Shown here: piece after piece, positions 13,973 to 21,048 of the stretch | Numbering within the stretch: position 1 is the stretch's first letter | Layout: each line of letters begins with the position of its first letter | NCBI GenBank assembly: GCA_002382045.1 | Contig: DFZJ01000163.1 | Span: forward strand, 1-23,677 | Length of the DNA: 23,677 nucleotides | Source of the DNA: Syntrophaceae bacterium UBA4059 | Lineage (GTDB): Bacteria > Desulfobacterota > Syntrophia > Syntrophales > Smithellaceae | Direction of reading: 5' to 3' | Position numbers and translations under genes: made by a program | The notes under the pieces: generated by a model | What the model was told of the DNA's origin: nothing | Database searches by the model: none | The model's input: only the letters and a program-made list of their open reading frames with translations

Positions 13973-15893
13973 CATCGCCATCAAACTTGTCCTGGTAATT
14001 ACGCTGTGCAGCGCGCTCATCTTTGCCGCAACGCTCGGCTATAACTATTACCGTTCCCGTGTCATCCTGGTGCAGGAACTGGAAAAAAACGCACGCAACC
14101 TTGCCATGGCTTTGGTCTATCGGGTGGAAACCGAACTTGTGGCGGTTGCCCGGGTGACGGAAGGCATGGCCCGCTCGCTGGAGAACGGCAGGTTTTCGGA
14201 ACAGGAACTCCTCTCCCTGATCAGAACCACGGTTGAAAAGAATCCCGAAATATACGGCTCGGGCGTGGCCTTTGAACCTTATGTCTTCAGCGCTGCATCC
14301 CGTCTGTATGCGCCCTATTATTACCGGGAAAAAGGAAAGATCGCCTTCAGCCGCCTGGAAAAATCTTATCAGTACGTTCCGTATCTTTACTGGGACTGGT
14401 ACCAGATTCCACGGGAGCTGGGCAAGCTCGAATGGAGCGAGCCATACTTTGACGAGGGCGCGGGCAATATCCTCATGTCTACCTGTTCGGTTCCCTTTTA
14501 CCGGGAAGCAGGCGGGAAGAGACAACTCCAGGGGGTTGTGACGGCGGATATCTCTCTGGACTCGCTTACGGAACTTGTCTCCTCCGTAAAGGTTCTCAAG
14601 ACCGGCTATGCCACCCTGCTTTCCCGCAACGGGATGGTGCTTGCTCACCCCTTGAAGAACGCTGTCATGAATGAAACCTCCTTCAGCATGGCTGAGGCGC
14701 AGCATGACCCCGCCATGCGAAAACTCGGTCAAAAAATGATCCGGGGGGAATCCGGTTTCATCCTGCACAAAAATCTGATGGGAGTCAGGAGCTGGATATA
14801 CTATGCGCCTGTCCGTTCGACCGGCTGGACGCTGGCCGTCGTGTTCCCCGAAACGGAGCTTCTGGAAAATGTCAGACGTTTGAGCATGACCATGGCGGCC
14901 ATGGGTTTCGTCAGCATCCTGCTTCTGATCGCGGCGGTAGTCTATATTGCCAGCACCATCACCAAACCGCTCCGCTTGCTCGCTCTGGCAACTGATGAAA
15001 TAGCTTCAGGAAACTTTGATGTGGACCTTCCACCCGTACGCTCAAAGGATGAGGTTGGTATGCTCGCCCATGACTTTCAGGTGATGAAGGAAAACTTGAA
15101 AGAATACATCAAAAACCTGACCGAAACCACCGCGGCCAAAGAGCGTATCCAGAGCGAGCTCAAGATGGCCACCGATATTCAGGCCAGCCTGCTCCCCCGT
15201 CTGTTTCCCGCGTTTCCGGATCGTCCCGAGTTTGACATCTACGCCTCGATGGATCCTGCCAAAGAAGTCGGCGGCGACTTCTACGATTTCTTTTTCATCG
15301 ACGACACCCATCTGTGTTTCCTGATTGCCGATGTCTCCGGCAAGGGAGTGCCGGCCGCGCTGTATATGATGGTGGCCAAAACTCTCTTGAAGTCTGAAGG
15401 ACAGCGGCTGGGTGAGCCTGACCAGATCCTTTCCTGCGTCAATAAGATTCTGGCATCAGACAATGACAGCTGTATGTTCGCCACGGTGTTCTGCGCCATC
15501 CTGAATACGGAAACGGGAGACATCCGTTTTGCCAATGCCGGACATAACCCGCCATTGATTATGGACGCGCAGGGGATACGGTATCTTAAACCGAAACCGG
15601 GTTTTGTACTGGGTCCCATGCCGGATACGATCTTTGAAACCGAGCGGCTTGCCCTGAATCCGGGAGATACACTGTTTCTCTATACGGATGGCGTGACCGA
15701 GGCGGAAAACGAGGAACAAAAACTGTATGGTGAACCCGAGCTGAAAAATGCGTTGCACCGGGCGCCCCGGAAAGATCTTGCGGACTTGATCCATTTCATA
15801 CGGAGAGAAGTAACACGGCATGCCAACGGCACACCCCAATCAGACGATGTGACCATGGTTGCGATAAAATATCGGGGCGCAGCGGCTCAATAG
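13956..15893 (+). CDS. Cache-HAMP-SpoIIE (PP2C) sensor phosphatase, RsbU-like
   Basis: 645 residues. Domains in order: transmembrane helix (about 8-28); a large periplasmic dCache sensor (about 35-300, with YGSGVAFEPYVF, YYREKGKIAF and TGYATLLSRNGMVLAHP); second membrane helix (about 312-332); HAMP (about 334-388, KPLRLLALATDEIASG); a short coiled-coil linker; and a SpoIIE/PP2C phosphatase (about 420-640). Metal-binding acids are all present: GGDFYDFF, IADVSGKG, LYTDGVTEAEN and SDDVTMVAI. Such proteins dephosphorylate a phospho-anti-sigma-antagonist (STAS) and so switch a partner-switching cascade. No STAS or anti-sigma kinase gene is in this window. Coupled translation with the binding protein suggests they sense together. 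Confidence 0.93.
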   Translation: MPGKNSIAIKLVLVITLCSALIFAATLGYNYYRSRVILVQELEKNARNLAMALVYRVETELVAVARVTEGMARSLENGRFSEQELLSLIRTTVEKNPEIYGSGVAFEPYVFSAASRLYAPYYYREKGKIAFSRLEKSYQYVPYLYWDWYQIPRELGKLEWSEPYFDEGAGNILMSTCSVPFYREAGGKRQLQGVVTADISLDSLTELVSSVKVLKTGYATLLSRNGMVLAHPLKNAVMNETSFSMAEAQHDPAMRKLGQKMIRGESGFILHKNLMGVRSWIYYAPVRSTGWTLAVVFPETELLENVRRLSMTMAAMGFVSILLLIAAVVYIASTITKPLRLLALATDEIASGNFDVDLPPVRSKDEVGMLAHDFQVMKENLKEYIKNLTETTAAKERIQSELKMATDIQASLLPRLFPAFPDRPEFDIYASMDPAKEVGGDFYDFFFIDDTHLCFLIADVSGKGVPAALYMMVAKTLLKSEGQRLGEPDQILSCVNKILASDNDSCMFATVFCAILNTETGDIRFANAGHNPPLIMDAQGIRYLKPKPGFVLGPMPDTIFETERLALNPGDTLFLYTDGVTEAENEEQKLYGEPELKNALHRAPRKDLADLIHFIRREVTRHANGTPQSDDVTMVAIKYRGAAAQ

Positions 15894-15982
15894 GCTACAG
15901 CCATTCACCGCCTCTCCTTTGGAATTGACGGCATAGATGGCGCCGGTATAGCTGAGATAACCCTTCAGCATGTATTTGGAGG

Positions 15983-16236
15983 TCAAACCCAGCAACTCCT
16001 CCACTTTTTTGGATCACGGAATGTATGAAAGACGCTGTAGATGAACACTTTTCCACCGGTATGCTCGTAAAAAATGGCATATGGAAATCGCCCCTAATCA
16101 ATGCCCGACGATACTCCTCGTGAGCTTTCGCGCAGCGTTCGGGCATACGACAAATTTCCTGAATACAGGCATCCACACAGCTAAGAAAATCTTCTCCCAA
16201 GCCAAGTCTGCGATCTTCGTACCAGCCTATTGCCAC
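15983..16236 (-). pseudogene. Broken ParE/RelE-type toxin gene
   Basis: The first part reads AIGWYEDRRLGLGEDFLSCV and ends ...EEYRRALIR, a ParE-type start. The rest is in the next frame: RFPYAIFYEHTGGKVFIYSV, then FHTFRDPKKW and a TGA at 15983-15985. The two pieces join near 16100-16106, at a GGGG run, by loss of one base. In the original frame a false tail continues to 15895. The N-terminus also lacks the usual first 15 or so residues: in-frame stops TAA, TGA, TGA stand just before the GTG. No ParD or other antitoxin is recognisable upstream (16237-16450, minus). This is a decayed toxin remnant from a toxin-antitoxin pair. Confidence 0.75.
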
Positions 16237-16516
16237 TCATCATTACCTTCTTGACATGGGCTGTCGCATTTACTTGATTTTTTTCTTTGGGCTGCCAATC
16301 TGCAAGTTGTATATTTCCCCAGTTACATGTCAGCCGGCGTCGGCAAAAAGAAAGGCGATATTGGACAAATCCAAATGGCTAATCAAATGGATTTTGGAAG
16401 CGACTTATCGCAATTTTGCTGGTCGCGTTATCTCATCTTAATGAGGCTTGCTCAAATCGGGCAAAGCGAATCCTATTGAAGTTTTTAAGCCGGAAACAAG
16501 TGTGAGGCAAAGAAAA
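16237..16516. other. Stretch without a recognisable gene
   Basis: About 280 bp between the toxin remnant and the hairpin before the PRAI-like gene. A 61-codon open frame from 16256 has no ribosome site and a composition unlike a protein. An imperfect repeat of TCCAAATGG and AAATGGATTTTGG occurs near 16368-16398. The region may hold the remains of the lost antitoxin, but no motif supports this. Confidence 0.4.
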
Positions 16517-16547
16517 CGGACGGCAATATCTTGCTCGGAGCCGTCCG
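16517..16547 (+). promoter_or_regulatory. Hairpin just upstream of the PRAI-like gene
   Basis: CGGACGGC (16517-16524) and GCCGTCCG (16540-16547) are a perfect 8-bp inverted repeat around 15 nt, ending 18 nt before the ATG. No T-run follows. It could be a leader stem controlling translation, since the gene has no clear ribosome binding site, or a protein site. Confidence 0.4.
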
Positions 16548-16565
16548 AAATGATATGTCTCCCGC

Positions 16566-17384
16566 ATGGGAAAAACAATCATCCAAATTTATGAAGTGCA
16601 AAAACCCGGGGAAGCGGAAGCTTTAGTTGCTTTGGGCGCGGATCACATCGGGAGCGTACTCACCGATCAGACCAAATGGAAGAACACAACGATTCGTAAA
16701 ACGATTCAGGTGGTACGGCAGTCCGGGGCCAAAAGCGGCCTGATTCCGCTCATGAAAGATCCGGTCAAGGTCTTTGCGGCGCTGGAATACCATGAGCCGG
16801 ATTTTATTCACTTGTGCGATACGCTCTCGCCGTTTCCAGAAGAACAGCAAACACTCGTGCGCGACTTTGATGCGCTTTTGACGCTGCAGATCGACATTAA
16901 AGACCGTTTTCCGCAAATGGACATCATGCGGTCGCTTTCCGTCCCGCGTCCGGGATTGGCGGAAGCCGCCGAAATTGAGAAAAATGTTCTGGGGTTTGTC
17001 GAGCGTTTCGCGCCTGTTTCCGACTATTTCCTGATCGACACGCTTCTTTACGGAGCAAATCAGCCGGTGAACGGTTTTGTCGGAATTACCGGCGAAACCT
17101 GCGATTGGAATATTGCCGGAAAAATCATCGCGTTAAGTCCCATCCCGGTTATTCTGGCGGGCGGCCTTTCCGGTGAAAACGCATTTGAGGCCGTTACGGT
17201 TTTAAAACCGGCTGGCGTGGACAGCTGCACCCGGACCAACGCCGTGGATAAGAGCGGCCGACCCATCCGCTTTAAAAAAGACATGAAGAAAGTCAGGCGC
17301 TTTGTGGAGGAAGTTCATCGCGCCGACCGGTTTATTGAGGAAAACAATTTTGCCGCAGACCACAACCATCCAAAAGGAAGATGA
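16566..17384 (+). CDS. Phosphoribosylanthranilate-isomerase-like TIM-barrel protein
   Basis: 272 residues, longer than the usual roughly 210 of TrpF. The TrpF pattern is visible: GEAEALVALGADHIGSVL near the N-terminus; DYFLIDT with Asp158 where TrpF has its general acid; GITGETCDWNIAG matching GGTGxTFDW; IPVILAGGLSGENAFEAV; then GVDSCTRTNAVD and DMKKVRRFVEEV. The catalytic Cys of KICG aligns with Tyr9 (IQIYEV), so the standard isomerase chemistry is doubtful. No trp genes are nearby. The start codon has no good ribosome site but agrees with the family's first strand. A geranylgeranyl-reductase-like gene follows after 18 bp in the same direction. It may act on another phosphorylated sugar or aromatic compound. 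Confidence 0.75.
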   Translation: MGKTIIQIYEVQKPGEAEALVALGADHIGSVLTDQTKWKNTTIRKTIQVVRQSGAKSGLIPLMKDPVKVFAALEYHEPDFIHLCDTLSPFPEEQQTLVRDFDALLTLQIDIKDRFPQMDIMRSLSVPRPGLAEAAEIEKNVLGFVERFAPVSDYFLIDTLLYGANQPVNGFVGITGETCDWNIAGKIIALSPIPVILAGGLSGENAFEAVTVLKPAGVDSCTRTNAVDKSGRPIRFKKDMKKVRRFVEEVHRADRFIEENNFAADHNHPKGR

Positions 17385-17402
17385 GACCATCGTGAAGAAA
17401 TC

Positions 17403-18518
17403 ATGAAAATCGCCATTATCGGAGCCGGACCCGGCGGACTCTATGCGGCGCTGGCGGCGGCAAAGCAAGGCATCCAGGTAGACCTTTTTGAAAAAAGAAA
17501 TGTCGGAGAAGGCATTGTCTGCGGGGAGTGCATTTTCGATTCGCTGCGGATTATGGCCAGGCCGGGCCGGGGGCTTTTACGCCCGGTTGATGAAATCGTC
17601 CTTCAAGGGCGTCAACCCTGCACGTTTCCTCTTTCCAAGCACCGTCCCTTGTGGATGCTTGACCGGAAAACCTGGCAGCAGGATCTGGCATGGCAGGCCC
17701 GGAAACGGGGCGCCGCCGTTCATGAAAACTCGAAAATAACGGTGGCGCGCCTAGGCCTGCTGCAAAAAGAGTATGACTGGGTCCTTGATGCCAGCGGCGC
17801 TCCGTCCGTGACGTCCCGGCTCTATCGGTTTTCAGACGCTTATTTCAGAGAGTATCTTCTGGCGCATCAACTGGTGTTGGCCGGTGATTTCAGCGCGCTT
17901 TGGCCGCGCATCAAGGTCGCCTTTTTTCCGGATATGCCCGCCGAATTTCAGCCCGCCTATTACTGGGTTTTTCCCAAGGATGCCGGACATGCCAATGTCG
18001 GCGTGGTCTGCACGGTGCGCGGCGCTTTGAATAAAGACCGGCTGGATTGGAAAAAACTGCTGGCGGATGCCTTGTACGCGGAAGGTCTTATTGACGCACC
18101 TGTGTTGGAAAGAGGCGGCGGCATTGGCGCAACTCGGATGCTGCCTGATCTTGTTTACGATAATATTATTATGATCGGCGATGCGGCTGGTCTGACATCA
18201 GCCCTGCACGGCGGCGGCATCGACATGGCCTGCCTGAGCGGCGTTCTGGCTGTCACGGCCGTAAGTGAAGGACGGAAAGGCGTGGACGGTTATGCAGGAA
18301 AACTCAAAGATTATCTCAGAGAAAGAAACGCGCTGGAGGAAGTGACCATCCGTAAAATGCGGCGGCTTTCTTTTGAGGGATTCGACAGACTTCTTCGCGG
18401 CGTTACGGCCAAAAGCAGACGCACCCGCCTGATGACCGGGCTGTGCCATCCGGACATGCTCTACACCACGCTCAAGTGGTTTGGAACAAAGAAAGAAATA
18501 CCCGACTGGCCGGTTTAA
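17403..18518 (+). CDS. Geranylgeranyl-reductase-family FAD-dependent oxidoreductase
   Basis: 371 residues. The N-terminal dinucleotide fold is complete: MKIAIIGAGPGGLYAALAAA followed by VDLFEKR, whose Glu holds the ribose. VCGECIFDSL resembles the Cys-containing block of geranylgeranyl reductases. YDWVLDASG and NIIMIGDAAGLTSALHGGGI are the later FAD motifs; GGGI with the preceding H matches the family's reductase loop. These enzymes reduce double bonds of isoprenoid chains in chlorophyll, archaeal lipids or menaquinones, though many bacterial members are uncharacterised. It lies 18 bp after the PRAI-like gene, so the two are probably co-transcribed. A UbiA prenyltransferase 9 kb upstream gives a possible isoprenoid link. 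Substrate unknown. Confidence 0.85.
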   Translation: MKIAIIGAGPGGLYAALAAAKQGIQVDLFEKRNVGEGIVCGECIFDSLRIMARPGRGLLRPVDEIVLQGRQPCTFPLSKHRPLWMLDRKTWQQDLAWQARKRGAAVHENSKITVARLGLLQKEYDWVLDASGAPSVTSRLYRFSDAYFREYLLAHQLVLAGDFSALWPRIKVAFFPDMPAEFQPAYYWVFPKDAGHANVGVVCTVRGALNKDRLDWKKLLADALYAEGLIDAPVLERGGGIGATRMLPDLVYDNIIMIGDAAGLTSALHGGGIDMACLSGVLAVTAVSEGRKGVDGYAGKLKDYLRERNALEEVTIRKMRRLSFEGFDRLLRGVTAKSRRTRLMTGLCHPDMLYTTLKWFGTKKEIPDWPV

Positions 18519-18584
18519 TTCCGTTCCCCCGGTTCTTGCGCAATTCGGTGACAGGGTCTGTGGATCCCTGAATATTACAGATCA

Positions 18585-18836
18585 TCAGGGCACATGATGT
18601 CCCTTGCCGTCCGTATCGTAACAAGTCAGTTCTCCAGAAAAGGAGCTTCCGTCCGCCGGATAGCACGCCCAGCATTTGCCTTCGCATTTTGAGGCATACT
18701 GCTCATTACACTCGTTGGCGTATTTTGCATATTTCGTGTGTTTGCAATCATCACATCCAAACGGCACGTAAAAACAGATACCCCGATCTTCCACATTTTC
18801 GGGATGAAAGTGCCTGATGCCATGCAGATAGACCAT
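18585..18836 (-). CDS. Possible small Cys-rich protein
   Basis: 83 residues from the ATG at 18836; an earlier TTG at 18896 is also in frame. The chain has eight Cys: ICF, GCDDC, ECN, KCEGKCWAC and LTC, spaced like metal-binding knuckles, and an otherwise polar composition. No ribosome site is obvious before the ATG, and it is antisense to no known gene, filling the gap between the reductase and the ABM gene. The Cys spacing is non-random enough to list. I do not recognise a family; it could be a remnant. Confidence 0.4.
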   Translation of the reverse strand: MVYLHGIRHFHPENVEDRGICFYVPFGCDDCKHTKYAKYANECNEQYASKCEGKCWACYPADGSSFSGELTCYDTDGKGHHVP

Positions 18837-18962
18837 GCTTAGCTGTAGATCGATTAAATTGCTTGATCCGGGCCTCAGGGATAACTTGCTTGTCAACCCT
18901 TCATTATGTTATGAGGCAAGACGTGTTAACATGAATTAATGACAGACTAGGGAGGTCTTAAA

Positions 18963-19256
18963 ATGCTTACAGTTATTGCCAAACTGCCGGTTAAAGAAGG
19001 AAAGATGGATGAAGCTCTGGCGGCTTTCAAGGAATTGATTGCCAATGTGGCTTCGGAGGAGGGAACGGTCCTTTATTCTCTCAATCAGGACAAAGCCAAT
19101 CCCAACGTGCTGGTGGTAATTGAACAATACAAAGATAAAGCAGCGCTGGAATTTCATTCCGCGACGCCGTACTTCAAGGCTTTCTTTGCCGCCAGCGGGG
19201 CGTTTATCGGCGGGAAACCGGAAATGTCGATTATGAAAGAGGTCCAGAGAGTCTGA
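18963..19256 (+). CDS. Antibiotic biosynthesis monooxygenase (ABM) domain protein
   Basis: 97 residues, one ABM (dimeric alpha-beta barrel) domain, similar in size to YgiN-type quinol monooxygenases. MLTVIAKLPVKEGKMDEALA is the first strand and helix. EEGTVLYSLNQDKANPNVLV and EQYKDKAALEFHSATPYFKA carry the conserved Glu, Tyr and the H.. xxPHF-like block. GGGAGG lies 8-13 nt before the ATG, a strong site. Some relatives oxidise quinols or polyketides without a cofactor, others have no known activity. It is convergent with the cupin gene, only 25 bp apart. Confidence 0.88.
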   Translation: MLTVIAKLPVKEGKMDEALAAFKELIANVASEEGTVLYSLNQDKANPNVLVVIEQYKDKAALEFHSATPYFKAFFAASGAFIGGKPEMSIMKEVQRV

Positions 19257-19281
19257 TTAACGATAGCGCCGGACGGCTGTT

Positions 19282-19764
19282 TCATTTTTCGGCGAACCGG
19301 TCGCCTGTGCGCGCGGCAAGAAGTTTTGCCTGGAATTCTTTGACCCGGGGAGAGCTTTCTTCGGGCGACCAGGGCGCAAACGAAAGTGCTGCCGCGGGAT
19401 CGTAAGGTCCTTGCTTCACTTCAAAGAATACGGATTTCTCCTCCATGGGAATCCAGGTATGATATCGGTCTGCCGCGATTTCCAGAGCGAAGGCCTCACG
19501 GCCCGGTCCGATGGATACCCGTTCGGTGACGACGCCTTCATCATCAAAAAGCAGGATGTCAAACTGCCCCCGAAGCACGATGGCAAACTCGCTCTTGCCC
19601 GGATGGAAGTGCGGCCGGAAATAAGAGTCAAGTCCTGCCGCGACAAATAACCGTTGTATCGGATCGGATAACGATTCGTGTATATTGAAGTTGGTTCTGA
19701 GCCGCTGGGTTTTGCCTGCTTTGGCGATCCACTCGTCCACCATCCGGTTTGTTACCAGTTTCAT
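19282..19764 (-). CDS. WbuC-family cupin metalloprotein
   Basis: 160 residues. The first part has RTNFNIHESLSDPIQRLFVA, the WbuC signature, then the cupin core YFRPHFHPGKSEFAIVLRG with the metal ligands His, His and Glu, and LLFDDEGVVTERV. A second cupin block is ADRYHTWIPMEEKSVFFEV. WbuC proteins are often found in O-antigen clusters, but here no polysaccharide genes are near and the role is unknown. AGGAG stands very close to the ATG (about 5 nt). It has a separate orientation from the ABM gene. Confidence 0.85.
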   Translation of the reverse strand: MKLVTNRMVDEWIAKAGKTQRLRTNFNIHESLSDPIQRLFVAAGLDSYFRPHFHPGKSEFAIVLRGQFDILLFDDEGVVTERVSIGPGREAFALEIAADRYHTWIPMEEKSVFFEVKQGPYDPAAALSFAPWSPEESSPRVKEFQAKLLAARTGDRFAEK

Positions 19765-19970
19765 TTCTCCTGCTCCATCCTTGACTATGCATAAATTGCG
19801 ATACGGTTTTTTATCAGAATAAGCGGCAATGTCAATGTCTGGAATTTACCATCTCAGGCTGGGACGAGACGGAAGTTAATACCTGAATCTTGCACGCATT
19901 CAGCATTTTCATGATCAACAAGAATAATTCTCCATGAACTATCCCGCGCCACTGTTCAGAACCGAACCCG

Positions 19971-19988
19971 TGCAAGAAATTTCTTGCA
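19971..19988. repeat. Perfect 18-bp palindrome
   Basis: TGCAAGAAA followed directly by TTTCTTGCA, with no spacer. It stands 18 bp beyond the stop of the transposase remnant. It might be part of the old element's end or a regulator site. No T-run follows, so it is unlikely to terminate transcription. The rest of 19765-20006 shows no gene. Confidence 0.5.
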
Positions 19989-20006
19989 TCAAATCACATA
20001 AAATAT

Positions 20007-20234
20007 TCATGCCTTGCACTCCTGATGTTTTTTGAATCGCAAGTTATCCAGAAATTCATAAAACATCAGCAAGGCGGGCGTCCGTGTATCGTGGATCGAA
20101 TATTTCACCCGGTCACGATTGCCGGACTTGACCACCTTCGCGCCAATCATCAGCAATTTAAGACGTGCAATTCTGATTTTGTTGTCTGCGATACCGGCAA
20201 ATGTCTTGATCTTTCCGCCGCAGAGATTGGCCAA
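20007..20234 (-). pseudogene. 3' remnant of a transposase (IS1380-like)
   Basis: The 75-codon frame reads ...KIRIARLKLLMIGAKVVKSG, then NRDRVKYSIHDTRTPALLMF and YEFLDNLR, the C-terminal end of DDE transposases like those of IS1380-type elements. Everything upstream is missing: the frame runs into the start region of the DUF4160 gene at about 20235, with no domain carrying the DDE residues. It marks an old insertion and a deletion junction. The family name is from recalled pattern and less certain than its identity as a transposase end. Confidence 0.7.
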
Positions 20235-20247
20235 GGAGAAAATGAAT

Positions 20248-20508
20248 ATGCCCGAAATTTGTAGATTTTTAGGGATTGTTATTGCGATGTATTACTCTGA
20301 GCACGCTCCGCCACTTTTTCACGCTAAATACGGCGAGTATAGAGCAGCGTTTTCGATAAACGACTTAAAAATTATCGAGGGTGAGTTGCCACAAAGAATA
20401 GTAGCGCTTGTTCTTGAATGGTCGTTTGAGCATCGCAACGAATTGCTTGATGATTGGGAGCTCGTCGCGAAAAAAGAAGAACTCAAAAAAATCCCCCCTC
20501 TCGTTTAG
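20248..20508 (+). CDS. DUF4160 domain protein
   Basis: 86 residues from ATG 20248, chosen because MPEICRFLGIVIAMYYSEHA is the canonical DUF4160 start and AGGAG lies 9 nt before it; an ATG six bases earlier is possible. The rest fits the family: PPLFHAKYGEYRAAFSINDL, a GELPQRIV turn and LVLEWSFEHRNELLDDWELV. The product is small and acidic at its end. DUF4160 genes are usually followed by a DUF2442 gene, as here, 11 bp away. The pair is often found in accessory DNA and has been suspected to be a toxin-antitoxin-like module, with no activity proven. AT-richer than its neighbours, which suggests transfer. Confidence 0.85.
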   Translation: MPEICRFLGIVIAMYYSEHAPPLFHAKYGEYRAAFSINDLKIIEGELPQRIVALVLEWSFEHRNELLDDWELVAKKEELKKIPPLV

Positions 20509-20519
20509 GAGAAAACATT

Positions 20520-20765
20520 ATGCATTGGGTAATTGACGTATCATATATTGGCGAATATAAATTGAAGCTAAAGTTCGAAAACAACGAGTGCAAAATGGTC
20601 GATTTACAGCCACATCTAGAAGGCAAGATTTTTGAACCCCTGAAAAATATATCCTACTTCCAATCTGCAAGGCTCAACAAAGATATTGATACTGTAGTTT
20701 GGCCTAACCACGCTGACTTTTCTCCCGATTTTCTTTACGAAATAGGTCAGCCAGTTAACAACTAA
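20520..20765 (+). CDS. DUF2442 domain protein
   Basis: 81 residues from ATG 20520, with AGGAG 8 nt before it, overlapping the stop of the DUF4160 gene. MHWVIDVSYIGEYKLKLKFE starts the domain. The family pattern continues with KMVDLQPHLEGKIFEPLKNI, SYFQSARLNKDIDTVVWPNH and ADFSPDFLYE. Length is normal for the short form. It is the partner of the DUF4160 gene. Low GC and position beside a transposase remnant point to an acquired pair. Role unknown; one of the two may neutralise or modify the other. Confidence 0.88.
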   Translation: MHWVIDVSYIGEYKLKLKFENNECKMVDLQPHLEGKIFEPLKNISYFQSARLNKDIDTVVWPNHADFSPDFLYEIGQPVNN

Positions 20766-20957
20766 TCCACTTCCAATAACTGATGCCGTCTTCCTTCGTG
20801 ATCAATACCTCGTTTGGTGCAAAATTGAAGATATCCACAGCAGATCGCGGAGAGTCTTCGATTCTCCAGGAATGCCGTCAATTGTATCATTGCTCTTTTG
20901 CCCTGCACTACGCTGCCTTATTCCATTTTTTTCAAGTCTAACCCCGATAAAATTGTT
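20766..20957. other. Gap without a gene before the nitronate monooxygenase promoter
   Basis: About 190 bp after the DUF2442 gene. No reading frame with a ribosome site and no strong repeat; a short AGAGTCTTCGATTCTC near-palindrome lies around 20850-20868. Confidence 0.4.
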
Positions 20958-20986
20958 TTGACATACAAGTCCTCATCTCTTATGCT
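20958..20986 (+). promoter_or_regulatory. Promoter of the nitronate monooxygenase gene
   Basis: A perfect TTGACA (20958-20963), exactly 17 bp, then TATGCT (20981-20986). It leaves a leader of about 55 nt to the start codon and follows the acquired DUF4160-DUF2442 pair, so the downstream gene is expressed independently. Confidence 0.65.
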
Positions 20987-21048
20987 TCTTCTCCCGAAAG
21001 GGCTCATGAAAAATACATCAAAATAATTTGATAACCGATAAGGAGAAA

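Noticed and set aside
12911..14020. A 369-codon minus-strand frame under the binding-protein gene
   Set aside because: Shadow frame in GC-rich coding DNA; the plus-strand protein has clear family motifs, signal peptide and promoter.
13941..14768. Long minus-strand frame under the Cache region of the phosphatase
   Set aside because: No motif, no ribosome site; opposite strand encodes a well-defined receptor.
16256..16441. 61-codon plus-strand frame before the PRAI-like gene
   Set aside because: No ribosome site, odd composition and no family pattern.
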